A stretch of 6,487 nt of DNA from CAZOWL01 sp964583605. Its GTDB lineage: Bacteria; Pseudomonadota; Gammaproteobacteria; Chromatiales; Chromatiaceae. The notes below the pieces were generated by a model that saw only the letters and a list, made by a program, of their open reading frames with translations, did not search any database and had not been told where the DNA came from. The position numbers were made by a program, and so were the translations under genes. Every line of letters begins with the position of its first letter. Positions within the stretch are counted from its first letter, which is position 1. Shown in pieces: positions 1-6,472 of this stretch. The stretch spans positions 1 to 6,487 of the forward strand of contig CAZOWL010000151.1 of the NCBI GenBank assembly GCA_964583605.1, given 5' to 3'.

Positions 1-10
1 GCGTAGCAAG

Positions 11-51
11 GTCAAATCATTGTGTCCAGTCAAAATTGTGGGTCATGGACA
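11..51. repeat. Imperfect tandem repeat, possible end of an IS21-type insertion sequence
   Basis: Two adjacent units are visible on the + strand: GTCAAATCATTGTGTCCA (11-28) and GTCAAAATTGTGGGTCA (29-45). They share GTCAAA and ATTGTG and differ by a two-base insertion and their tails. TGTCCA (23-28) and TGGACA (46-51) form a short inverted pair. Positions 1-50 are 46% GC by count, lower than the neighbouring genes. IS21-family elements are known for several short direct repeats near each end and for termini starting 5'-TG. Read on the minus strand, this stretch would begin TGTCCATGACC at base 51 and run off the left edge. No transposase sequence lies inside the window, so the assignment is inference; a local repeat or regulatory site remains possible. 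Confidence 0.3.
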
Positions 52-161
52 GCCCAGAGGGCGAGGGGGCGAACGTGCTCCGCGAATTTCATGGTAAGGG
101 GAAAAGCGGCCTAGTTTCCACCTCAACCCCGCTCGAGTCCGCCGTTTCAATCTGCATGATT

Positions 162-1181
162 TTAGCCCAAACGCCGCGCATTGCTCGCCAGACCATCGGC
201 GATCGAGCGAATCACGGGCCACGGGTCGCCGCCGGCCATCCCCTTGATCCTAGCATCGGCCTCGGCGCACAGCTGCAGCAATCGCTGAAGGCCGTCCAGA
301 CTGTGCCGCCTGAGCGCCTGGCTGGCCTGGGTGCGCCGCGCCTCCCAGGCCTGATGGGCGGTGAAGATCGGCGCAGGGTCTTTGCCTCCTGCTTGGGCAA
401 ACGCCACCGCCGCCAGCATCCGAATGTCCCGTGCCAGGGCCCAGAGGATCAGGGCCTCGGCCGTGCCGTCGGCAAGCAATACACCGAGGATGCGATCCAC
501 ACGCCTTCGATCGCCGACCAAGGCCGCTGAGCTCAGTGCGAACGGGTCGAAACGGGCACTGTCACCGATGGCCGCAAGGAGCTCCGTTTCACCCAGCGTA
601 CCGCCTCCATGGATAAGCGCCAGCTTTTCGACCTCTTGGTCAGCCGCGAGCATGTTGCCTTCGGATCGCTCAGCCAATTGCGCAGCAACCCCCGGGGCCG
701 ACTGGAGGCCGCGGCGACGCAGCCGCTCCTCGAGCCACGCGATCAATGCCGTGCCACGCAGTGGCCAGACTTGGAGCACGACGCCCAGCCTGTCGACCGC
801 TTGCACCCAAGCGCTCTTGAGCTCCTTGCGCTCGAGCATCGGTGCCACGATGAGCAATCGATCCTCGCAAGGGGGCCGATCGCAATAGTCCCGTACCGCC
901 GCGCCGCCGTCGCGGCCCAGCCGCGCCGCGGTGATCCGCAGCTCGATCAGACGTCGGGTCGCGAACAAGGAAAGAGTTTCTGTCGCCGCAGCCAAGCGGC
1001 CCCGATCGGCCAACGCGTCTTGGTCAAGAATGAGCCGCTCGTCGTAACCGGCCGCCCGCGCCGCCTGACGCAAGGCCACCGTCGCCTCGCGCAGCTGGAG
1101 CGGCTCGTCCCCGCACAGAAGGTACACGGGCGCGACGTCTTGCGTTAGGTGTGCCGCTAATTGCGGAAAACGCAGGCGCAT
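162..1181 (-). CDS. holA: DNA polymerase III, delta subunit (clamp-loader subunit)
   Basis: This 339-residue protein is close to the usual length of HolA (about 340). The delta subunit is part of the cytoplasmic clamp loader of DNA polymerase III; it binds the beta sliding clamp and opens its interface. The N-terminal part has the family pattern VYLLCGDEPLQLREA (about residues 19-33), an AAA+-like fold without a working P-loop. The segment SLFATRR (71-77) supplies L72 and F73, matching the Leu-Phe pair that E. coli delta inserts into the beta clamp. Further family-like stretches are EGNMLAADQEVEKLAL in the middle and DSARFDPFALSSAALVGD, the start of the C-terminal collar region. The ATG start lies 21 bp after the lptE stop; a second ATG just upstream is out of frame. 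No strong Shine-Dalgarno sequence is visible. It is the last gene of the cluster; no T-run hairpin follows its TAA stop, and nadD is not found next to it. Identification rests on motifs and conserved synteny with leuS and lptE. Confidence 0.95.
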   Translation of the reverse strand: MRLRFPQLAAHLTQDVAPVYLLCGDEPLQLREATVALRQAARAAGYDERLILDQDALADRGRLAAATETLSLFATRRLIELRITAARLGRDGGAAVRDYCDRPPCEDRLLIVAPMLERKELKSAWVQAVDRLGVVLQVWPLRGTALIAWLEERLRRRGLQSAPGVAAQLAERSEGNMLAADQEVEKLALIHGGGTLGETELLAAIGDSARFDPFALSSAALVGDRRRVDRILGVLLADGTAEALILWALARDIRMLAAVAFAQAGGKDPAPIFTAHQAWEARRTQASQALRRHSLDGLQRLLQLCAEADARIKGMAGGDPWPVIRSIADGLASNARRLG

Positions 1182-1202
1182 GACCAGCGCAGCATCCAGC
1201 GC

Positions 1203-1769
1203 TCAGCGCAGTGTCGCTCGCAGCCGCAACAATACGAGCTCTGCCGCCTCGCGTTCCATGTCTTCGTAGATCAGCTCCGTCTCCTCCTGTTTGCCGAGCA
1301 CCTCGATGTCGGGATTGTCGAGGGTGCGCTCGAGGGCAACCGTCTGAGCCGCGACAAGAGCTTCCCCGTCCGCTGCGACAGCATCGAAGGTCGCTTGGAA
1401 GCCCAGCTCATAGGCCAGAACCTTGCCGTTGCGATCCACTGCGACCACTCGCGAGCTGCGGCCCTCCCCACGCATTCGTACGATCGCACGCGCCGCGGTC
1501 GGGTCGTCAGTCAGCGCAACCTCGCTGCCTTGCAGTCGCTCGAGCAAGGCGCGACCCATCGCGGTGTTGCCGCCGCCGGCGATATGGATGGGAGTCAGCG
1601 ACGGCGGGATCTCGGCGGTCCCGCGCAACTTGAAACCGCAGCCGACGGTCGAGAGCGCAGCGATGAGCCAAGCGAGAAGGAGAGCGCCGGGGAAGCGCCC
1701 GAGTCGTGGTCGTGCGGGCCAAGCGGGCTCGCGACCGATCGCGCCCGAGGCGTCATCCCACAACGACAT
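1203..1769 (-). CDS. lptE: LPS-assembly lipoprotein LptE (RlpB)
   Basis: This 188-residue protein is a predicted outer-membrane lipoprotein. LptE is the plug and partner of the LptD barrel, which places lipopolysaccharide in the outer leaflet. The N-terminus has an Arg-containing n-region (R20, R22, R25), a hydrophobic core (about 27-40) and the lipobox-like STVGC, giving lipidated C44. The following GFKLRG is the hallmark start of mature LptE. The C-terminal half shows the family pattern RTLDNPDIEVLGKQEETE, then a helical tail. The mature part is about 145 residues. The ATG start lies inside the 3' end of leuS, overlapping it by 17 bp in another frame, which suggests translational coupling. 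No in-frame ATG or GTG lies closer to the signal core, so the long n-region is probably real. The lipobox has Thr at -3 where Leu is usual. It sits between leuS and holA, the normal gammaproteobacterial position. Confidence 0.93.
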   Translation of the reverse strand: MSLWDDASGAIGREPAWPARPRLGRFPGALLLAWLIAALSTVGCGFKLRGTAEIPPSLTPIHIAGGGNTAMGRALLERLQGSEVALTDDPTAARAIVRMRGEGRSSRVVAVDRNGKVLAYELGFQATFDAVAADGEALVAAQTVALERTLDNPDIEVLGKQEETELIYEDMEREAAELVLLRLRATLR

Positions 1770-4407
1770 TCACCAACTTGTTCGGCACCAGAATGACCTT
1801 GCGCACGCTCCCATCACCGATGAAGCGCCGTACGTTCGCATTCTTGACGGCCTCCTGTTCGATTAGGGACCGGTCAGCATCGGCAGCTACGGCGATCTTG
1901 CCCCGCACCTTACCGTTGACCTGGACGACATACTCGATTTGATCCTGCTGGAGCGCCTGCTCGTCGACCTCGGGCCAAGGCGCATCCAAGATATCGTCGC
2001 CAAAAGCAAGCTCTCGCCAGAGGTGATGGGTCACGTGGGGGGCGATCGGCCCCAACAACCGCAAGACCAGGCTCAGCCCTTCGCGACGAAGCGCTCGGCT
2101 GACGGCGGAATCGTCGAGCTTGTACAGGACATTGACCATGGTCATGCAGCCGGACACGACCGTGTTGAACCGGTTGCGCTCGTAGTCATAGAGCGCTTTG
2201 CGCAGCGCACCGTGCACCTCGCGACGGGCAGCCCGGTGGGTCTCCGCGAGTTGCTCAGCCGCAATGGGGTCCGTGCCTGATACCGATTCCTGAAACGACT
2301 CCGCTGCTAGCGACCACAGCCGCCTGAGAAAGCGCGCTGCGCCCTCGACCCCCTCGTCGCTCCACTCGAGCGATTGATCCGGCGGTGACGTGAACATGGT
2401 GTAGAGCCGCACGGTGTCCGCGCCATAGCGGTCGATCAGGACTTGCGGGTCAACCCCGTTGTTCTTGGATTTGGACATCTTTTCGACGCCGCCGAACGTG
2501 ACGGGCTCGCCATCCGCCATCAGAACCGCGCTAATGAGCCGGCCCTTGTCGTCACGAGTCACGTTGACGTCGCTCGGGTTGAACCAGGTCTTCCGCCCTT
2601 CGGCATTCTCTCGGTACCAAGTCTCGGCAACGACCATGCCCTGGGTCAAAAGGTTGGTGAAGGGCTCGTCACAGTGAACGAGACCCTCGTCGCGCATCAG
2701 CTTGTGAAAGAAACGCGCATAGAGGAGATGGAGCACGGCGTGCTCGATACCGCCCACATACTGGTCTACCGGCAGCCAATAGTTGGCCCGCTCGTCGAGC
2801 ATCGCGGCCCGACAATCAGCGCTGCAGTATCGCGCGTAGTACCAACTCGACTCAAAGAAGGTGTCGAAGGTGTCGGTCTCCCGCACCGCGCCGTTGTCGA
2901 GATCCGAGAAGGCCGGCATCCGCTTCAATGGCGAGCCGGAGCCATCGACGATCAGGTCCTCGGGCAGGCGGACGGGCAATTCGGTCTCCGGGAGGATAGC
3001 CCCATCGCGAGCGTGTACCACCGGGATCGGGCATCCCCAGTAGCGTTGCCGGGAGACGCCCCAGTCACGGAGACGAAAGTTCACCCGCTTCTCGCCCTTC
3101 CCCCGTTGCTCGAGCCAGGCTGCGATGGCATCGAACGCCTCGCTACTCGTCAGGCCGGTGAAAGGACCGGAGTTGACTAGCCGACCCTTCTGCTCGAATC
3201 GCTCGTCCCATTCCGCCCAGTCCAGTGGCACTTCACGCGCCATGCTCAGAGACGGGGCGGGCGCACCGTTGGCGGCCTCCCCGAATCGGTCGGCCACCAC
3301 CGCGGCCGCATCCCAACCTTCCGGGACGATTACGGGTTTGATCGGTATGCGGTATTTTCGAGCGAAGTGGTAGTCCCGCTCATCGTGCGCGGGCACCGAC
3401 ATCACGGCCCCGGTCCCGTAGCCCATGAGGACGAAATTGGCGGCAAATACGGGCACAGTCTCGCCCGTAATCGGATGGATAGCCTCGACGCCCAACTGAT
3501 GGCCACGCTTCTCCATCGTCTCGATCTCGGCCTCGGAGACGCCGCCTTGTCGGCACTCTTCGAGAAAGGCCGCCAGGCTTGGGTCAGCTCTCGCTGCCCG
3601 CCGCGCCAACGGGTGCTCGGGTGACACGGCCATATAGGTCACGCCCATTACCGTATCGGGCCGCGTGGTGTAGATACCAAGCGTCTGCTCCGAGCCAACG
3701 ATGCCGAACTCGATATGGACGCCTTCCGACCGTCCGATCCAATTCCGCTGCATCGTGCGCACCTGCTCAGGCCAGCCATTGAGATCGTCGATCGCGCTGA
3801 GCAGCTCTTCAGCGTAGGCCGTGATGCGCACCGACCATTGCTCGATTTCGCGTCGCTCGACCGGCGCCCCAGAGCGCCAGCCGCGTCCGTCGATGACTTG
3901 CTCGTTGGCGAGCACCGTCTGGTCGACCGGGTCCCAATTGACGACCGCCTTGGCCCGATAAGCAAGGCCCTTCTCCATCAGTCGCGTGAAGAGCCACTGC
4001 TCCCAGCGGTAATAATCCGGATCGCAGGTGGCCAGCTCGCGCTCCCAGTCGTAGCCGAAGCCGAGGCGGCGTAGCTGACCCTTCATGTAAGCGATGTTGC
4101 TCCGCGTCCATTGGGATGGGGGTATCCCGTGCTGAATCGCCGCATTCTCCGCCGGCAGCCCAAAGGCATCCCAGCCCATCGGCTGCAGGACGTTCTTGCC
4201 GCGCATGCGCTGATAGCGGGCAATGACGTCCCCAATCGTGTAATTGCGCACATGGCCCATGTGCAAGCGCCCGGATGGATAGGGGAACATCGACAGACAG
4301 TAGAACTTCTCGCGGTTGGGGTCCTCGACCGCCTTGAAGCTCTGACGCGCATCCCAAAAGGCTTGGGCGGCGACCTCGATAGCCTGCGGATCGTATTCGT
4401 TCAGCAT
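1753..4407 (-). CDS. leuS: Leucyl-tRNA synthetase
   Basis: This complete class I aminoacyl-tRNA synthetase of 884 residues (E. coli 860) attaches leucine to tRNA-Leu in the cytoplasm. The Rossmann catalytic core carries the HIGH signature as HMGH (49-52) within PYPSGRLHMGHVRNYTIGD. The CP1 editing domain has TTRPDT (247-252), with T252 at the specificity position, and PAHDERDYHFA with D345, the aspartate that binds the misactivated amino acid. The catalytic core resumes around LRDWGVSRQRYWG (446-458). KMSKS is at 643-647, preceded by a leucine-specific insertion. The C-terminal domain ends with VVQVNGKVRGKIAV and VRKVILVPNKLVNVVVG, typical of bacterial LeuRS. The first zinc-binding module has lost its cysteines: D159, G176 and S179 stand where E. 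coli has C159, C176 and C179. Similar Cys-less versions are known to me from betaproteobacteria such as Neisseria. The start is 39 bp after the lpdA stop and lacks a strong Shine-Dalgarno; its alignment with E. coli's N-terminus supports it. Confidence 0.98.
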   Translation of the reverse strand: MLNEYDPQAIEVAAQAFWDARQSFKAVEDPNREKFYCLSMFPYPSGRLHMGHVRNYTIGDVIARYQRMRGKNVLQPMGWDAFGLPAENAAIQHGIPPSQWTRSNIAYMKGQLRRLGFGYDWERELATCDPDYYRWEQWLFTRLMEKGLAYRAKAVVNWDPVDQTVLANEQVIDGRGWRSGAPVERREIEQWSVRITAYAEELLSAIDDLNGWPEQVRTMQRNWIGRSEGVHIEFGIVGSEQTLGIYTTRPDTVMGVTYMAVSPEHPLARRAARADPSLAAFLEECRQGGVSEAEIETMEKRGHQLGVEAIHPITGETVPVFAANFVLMGYGTGAVMSVPAHDERDYHFARKYRIPIKPVIVPEGWDAAAVVADRFGEAANGAPAPSLSMAREVPLDWAEWDERFEQKGRLVNSGPFTGLTSSEAFDAIAAWLEQRGKGEKRVNFRLRDWGVSRQRYWGCPIPVVHARDGAILPETELPVRLPEDLIVDGSGSPLKRMPAFSDLDNGAVRETDTFDTFFESSWYYARYCSADCRAAMLDERANYWLPVDQYVGGIEHAVLHLLYARFFHKLMRDEGLVHCDEPFTNLLTQGMVVAETWYRENAEGRKTWFNPSDVNVTRDDKGRLISAVLMADGEPVTFGGVEKMSKSKNNGVDPQVLIDRYGADTVRLYTMFTSPPDQSLEWSDEGVEGAARFLRRLWSLAAESFQESVSGTDPIAAEQLAETHRAARREVHGALRKALYDYERNRFNTVVSGCMTMVNVLYKLDDSAVSRALRREGLSLVLRLLGPIAPHVTHHLWRELAFGDDILDAPWPEVDEQALQQDQIEYVVQVNGKVRGKIAVAADADRSLIEQEAVKNANVRRFIGDGSVRKVILVPNKLVNVVVG

Positions 4408-4432
4408 CGCTCGCTTCGTGCTCGCATTCAGA

Positions 4433-4444
4433 GAAGGGCCCTTC
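4433..4444. repeat. 12-bp perfect palindrome between lpdA and leuS
   Basis: GAAGGGCCCTTC is self-complementary with no loop. It starts on the minus strand two bases after the lpdA stop and ends 25 bases before the leuS start. It has no T-run and too little loop to act as an ordinary terminator. It could be a protein-binding site or chance in GC-rich DNA. Confidence 0.3.
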
Positions 4445-4446
4445 GC

Positions 4447-6174
4447 TCAGCGCCGGCGCGGCGGCATGAGATCCGTGATCGAGCCATGGGCCATCTCGGC
4501 GGCGAGGCCCACGGTTTCGTTGAGCGTTGGATGCGGGTGGATTGTTAAGGCAATGTCCTCGACGTCGGCACCCAGCTCCAGCGCAAGGACCATCTCCCCG
4601 ATCAGCTCACCGGCGTTCGGCCCGACGATCCCGGCGCCAAGGAGACGCCTATTTTCCGGATCGAACAATAGTTTGGTGAGCCCTTCTTCGCGATGAATCC
4701 CCAACGCGCGCCCGCTGGCGGCCCAGGGGAAGACACCCTTCTCATAGGTGACCCCTTGCTCCTTCGCGGCGGTCTCAGTGAGACCCATCCAGGCCACCTC
4801 GGGGTCCGTGTAGGCCACCGATGGAATTGCCATTGGATCGAAGAGGGCTGGCAGGCCGGCGATCACCTCGGCCGCGACCTTAGCCTCATGGGTCGCTTTG
4901 TGGGCGAGCATAGGACCGCCAACGACGTCGCCAACGGCGAAGATATGCGGCACATTGGTACGCATATGGGCATCTGTGGCAATGAAGCCGTGCTCGTCCA
5001 CCTGCACCCCCGCGGCCTCGGCTTGAATCGAACGGCCGTTCGGTCGACGCCCAACCGCGATTAAGACCTTGTCATAGTTCGCCTCGCCGGCGTGCTTGCC
5101 TTCGAATATGACCTGGATACCAGCGCCAGCCGCGGTCATCTGAGCCACCTTGGTCTGGAGCATGACCCGGTGATACCGCTTGCCGATGATCTTCGTCAGG
5201 GCTCGCACCAAATCGGGGTCACAACCGGGCAGAAGCTGGGCCTTAAGCTCGACGACCTCGATCTCTGAGCCCAACGCATGATAGATGCTGGCCATCTCTA
5301 GGCCGATGATGCCGCCGCCGACGACAAGCAGCCGCCCAGGGATATCCTCGAGCGCCAACGCATCGGTTGAATCCATCACACGGGGATCCGAGTGCGGCAA
5401 GCCAGGGATCTGCATCGGGCTCGAGCCACAGGCAATGATGCACCGGTCAAAGCTGACCTTGACCTGGCCCGCGGGGGCCTCAACGACGAGGCGCCGCGGA
5501 GAGTCGAAACGACCCGTGCCCTGGACTACGCGTATGTTGCGCTGTTTGGCCAAGCCGGCGAGGCCGTCAGTGAGGCGCGCCACGACCTTGTCCTTCCCTG
5601 CGCGCATCCGAGCCAGATCGATCTCCGGGCGGGCAAAGGTCACGCCCATCGCCGCCATCGCCTGACTCTCCTCGATGATCGCCGCGGTGTGCAGTAGGGC
5701 CTTCGATGGGATGCAGCCGACATTCAGACAGACACCGCCCAACGTCGGGTAACGCTCGATCAGCACGACCTGCTTCCCCAAATCGGCGGCTCGAAAAGCA
5801 GCGGTATACCCACCGGGTCCGCCACCCAGCACCGCCACCTCGGTCAGCAGTTCCTCGCCCGTTCCGCGGCCGACGTTGCCCCCGGCCGCGGCAGCCGGGG
5901 AGGAGGCCCGAACCGGTTTCGGTTCCTCGTTCACCGCCTCTACAATCGTCAAGATAAGATCGCCCTCCGAGACCCGATCACCAAGTTTCACGACCACCTG
6001 CTTGACCCTACCCCGCACCGGGCTCGGGATTTCCATTGTGGCCTTGTCGCTCTCGATCGTGATCAGAGATGCCTCAACCTCGACGTCATCTCCAGGCTTG
6101 ACAAGGGTCTCGATGACGCTTACATCCTTGAAATCCCCAATGTCGGGGAGTCTGACGTCTATAGCTTCGCTCAT
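4447..6174 (-). CDS. lpdA: Dihydrolipoamide dehydrogenase with N-terminal lipoyl domain (E3)
   Basis: This 575-residue flavoprotein is the E3 component of 2-oxoacid dehydrogenase complexes, reoxidising dihydrolipoyl groups with NAD+ in the cytoplasm. Residues 1-80 form a lipoyl (biotinyl-like) domain, with K44 in TIESDKATMEI as the lipoylation site. An Ala/Pro/Gly-rich linker (about 83-106) follows. The E3 core shows the FAD-binding GGGPGG (117-122), the redox disulfide C149/C154 in GGVCLNVGCIPSK, the NAD-binding GGGIIGLE (286-293), the second FAD motif HIFAVGDV (410-417) and the C-terminal HPHPTLNE, with H548 and E553 as the catalytic dyad. The usual ATGS motif reads ACGS (248-251). Lipoyl-fused E3 proteins of about 590 residues are known, for example Neisseria P64k and Ralstonia PdhL. 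I chose the ATG at 6174 because MSEAIDVRLPDIGDF starts as the family does; an in-frame ATG 33 bp upstream (6207) is possible. The upstream DNA holds no aceE/aceF gene within the window; leuS follows after 39 bp. Confidence 0.96.
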   Translation of the reverse strand: MSEAIDVRLPDIGDFKDVSVIETLVKPGDDVEVEASLITIESDKATMEIPSPVRGRVKQVVVKLGDRVSEGDLILTIVEAVNEEPKPVRASSPAAAAGGNVGRGTGEELLTEVAVLGGGPGGYTAAFRAADLGKQVVLIERYPTLGGVCLNVGCIPSKALLHTAAIIEESQAMAAMGVTFARPEIDLARMRAGKDKVVARLTDGLAGLAKQRNIRVVQGTGRFDSPRRLVVEAPAGQVKVSFDRCIIACGSSPMQIPGLPHSDPRVMDSTDALALEDIPGRLLVVGGGIIGLEMASIYHALGSEIEVVELKAQLLPGCDPDLVRALTKIIGKRYHRVMLQTKVAQMTAAGAGIQVIFEGKHAGEANYDKVLIAVGRRPNGRSIQAEAAGVQVDEHGFIATDAHMRTNVPHIFAVGDVVGGPMLAHKATHEAKVAAEVIAGLPALFDPMAIPSVAYTDPEVAWMGLTETAAKEQGVTYEKGVFPWAASGRALGIHREEGLTKLLFDPENRRLLGAGIVGPNAGELIGEMVLALELGADVEDIALTIHPHPTLNETVGLAAEMAHGSITDLMPPRRR

Positions 6175-6265
6175 GAAGAATGTCGTCTCGTCGGTTACGG
6201 AAGGCATGGCTCGGGCGACTGGACAAAGGCAACATCAGCCCAGCCGCCAGCCCCTCAAGGGCGCC

Positions 6266-6271
6266 ATTCTA
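6266..6271 (-). promoter_or_regulatory. Possible -10 element upstream of lpdA
   Basis: On the minus strand the hexamer TAGAAT matches the sigma-70 -10 consensus at five of six positions and lies 91 bases before the chosen lpdA ATG. A transcript from here would have a leader of about 85 nt. The hexamer 17 bases upstream, TGCTCT, is a poor -35 match, so an activator or another promoter may be involved. The call is weak and based on one hexamer. Confidence 0.25.
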
Positions 6272-6312
6272 CACGGCCGATTCCGGGCAGAGCAGGGCGT
6301 TCGCGCTCACCC

Positions 6313-6340
6313 GGCGACACAGTCCCAAGGTCCTGTCGCC
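6313..6340. repeat. Inverted repeat upstream of lpdA (7-bp arms)
   Basis: GGCGACA (6313-6319) and TGTCGCC (6334-6340) are perfect inverted arms separated by 14 bases. The arms lie 42 to 74 bases upstream of the -10-like hexamer, on the side where an activator or repressor could bind. If transcription starts further upstream it would instead be a hairpin in the lpdA leader. There is no T-run after it, so it is not a terminator. Confidence 0.35.
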
Positions 6341-6351
6341 CCCAAACCGCC

Positions 6352-6383
6352 CGAGATTAATTTCCCCTCGCCAGCTAATCTCG
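6352..6383. repeat. Inverted repeat upstream of lpdA (8-bp arms)
   Basis: CGAGATTA (6352-6359) and TAATCTCG (6376-6383) are perfect inverted arms with a 16-base spacer; the arm centres are 24 bases apart. The arms are AT-richer than the surrounding DNA and lie in the noncoding gap between the right-edge terminator and lpdA. A dimeric regulator site is one reading. It does not match the E. coli PdhR operator that I know. Confidence 0.35.
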
Positions 6384-6439
6384 CCCCTCATCGGGCTCCC
6401 GCTGCAGCGATCGGCTGGTGCAGAGCTGTTGTGCCAACG

Positions 6440-6472
6440 AAAAAACCCCTGAGCCGCGTAGGCGCAGGGGTT
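6440..6472 (-). terminator. Intrinsic (rho-independent) terminator of a unit beyond the right edge
   Basis: On the minus strand AACCCCTG (6472-6465) pairs with CAGGGGTT (6451-6444), eight perfect base pairs. Inside them GCC and GGC can add three more pairs after one mismatch. The 3' arm runs straight into T's, six in a row beyond its paired TT counted through 6440 with the arm's own T's. On the + strand no T-run follows, so the direction is clear. It closes a transcript entering from the right edge and separates it from lpdA. Confidence 0.85.

Noticed and set aside
89..157. Minus-strand ORF of 22 residues after holA (MQIETADSSG...)
   Set aside because: It is too short, matches no family I know, and has no clear ribosome-binding site; it is not a nadD start.
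36..530. Plus-strand open frame of 164 residues at the left edge
   Set aside because: Most of it is antisense to holA, its composition is Arg/Gly/Pro-rich without motifs, and no good ribosome-binding site precedes it.
2443..3180. Plus-strand open frame of 245 residues
   Set aside because: It is wholly antisense to leuS, has no family motif, and long antisense frames are expected opposite GC-rich genes.
6175..6207. Upstream ATG extending lpdA by 11 residues
   Set aside because: The extra residues (MPSVTDETTFF) do not fit the lipoyl-domain start, whereas MSEAIDVRLPDIGDF does; neither start has a strong Shine-Dalgarno.
6180..6452. Plus-strand open frame of 90 residues divergent from lpdA
   Set aside because: It runs through the control region and into the right-edge terminator, is rich in Arg, Ser and Pro, and shows no domain; it looks like a chance frame in noncoding DNA.
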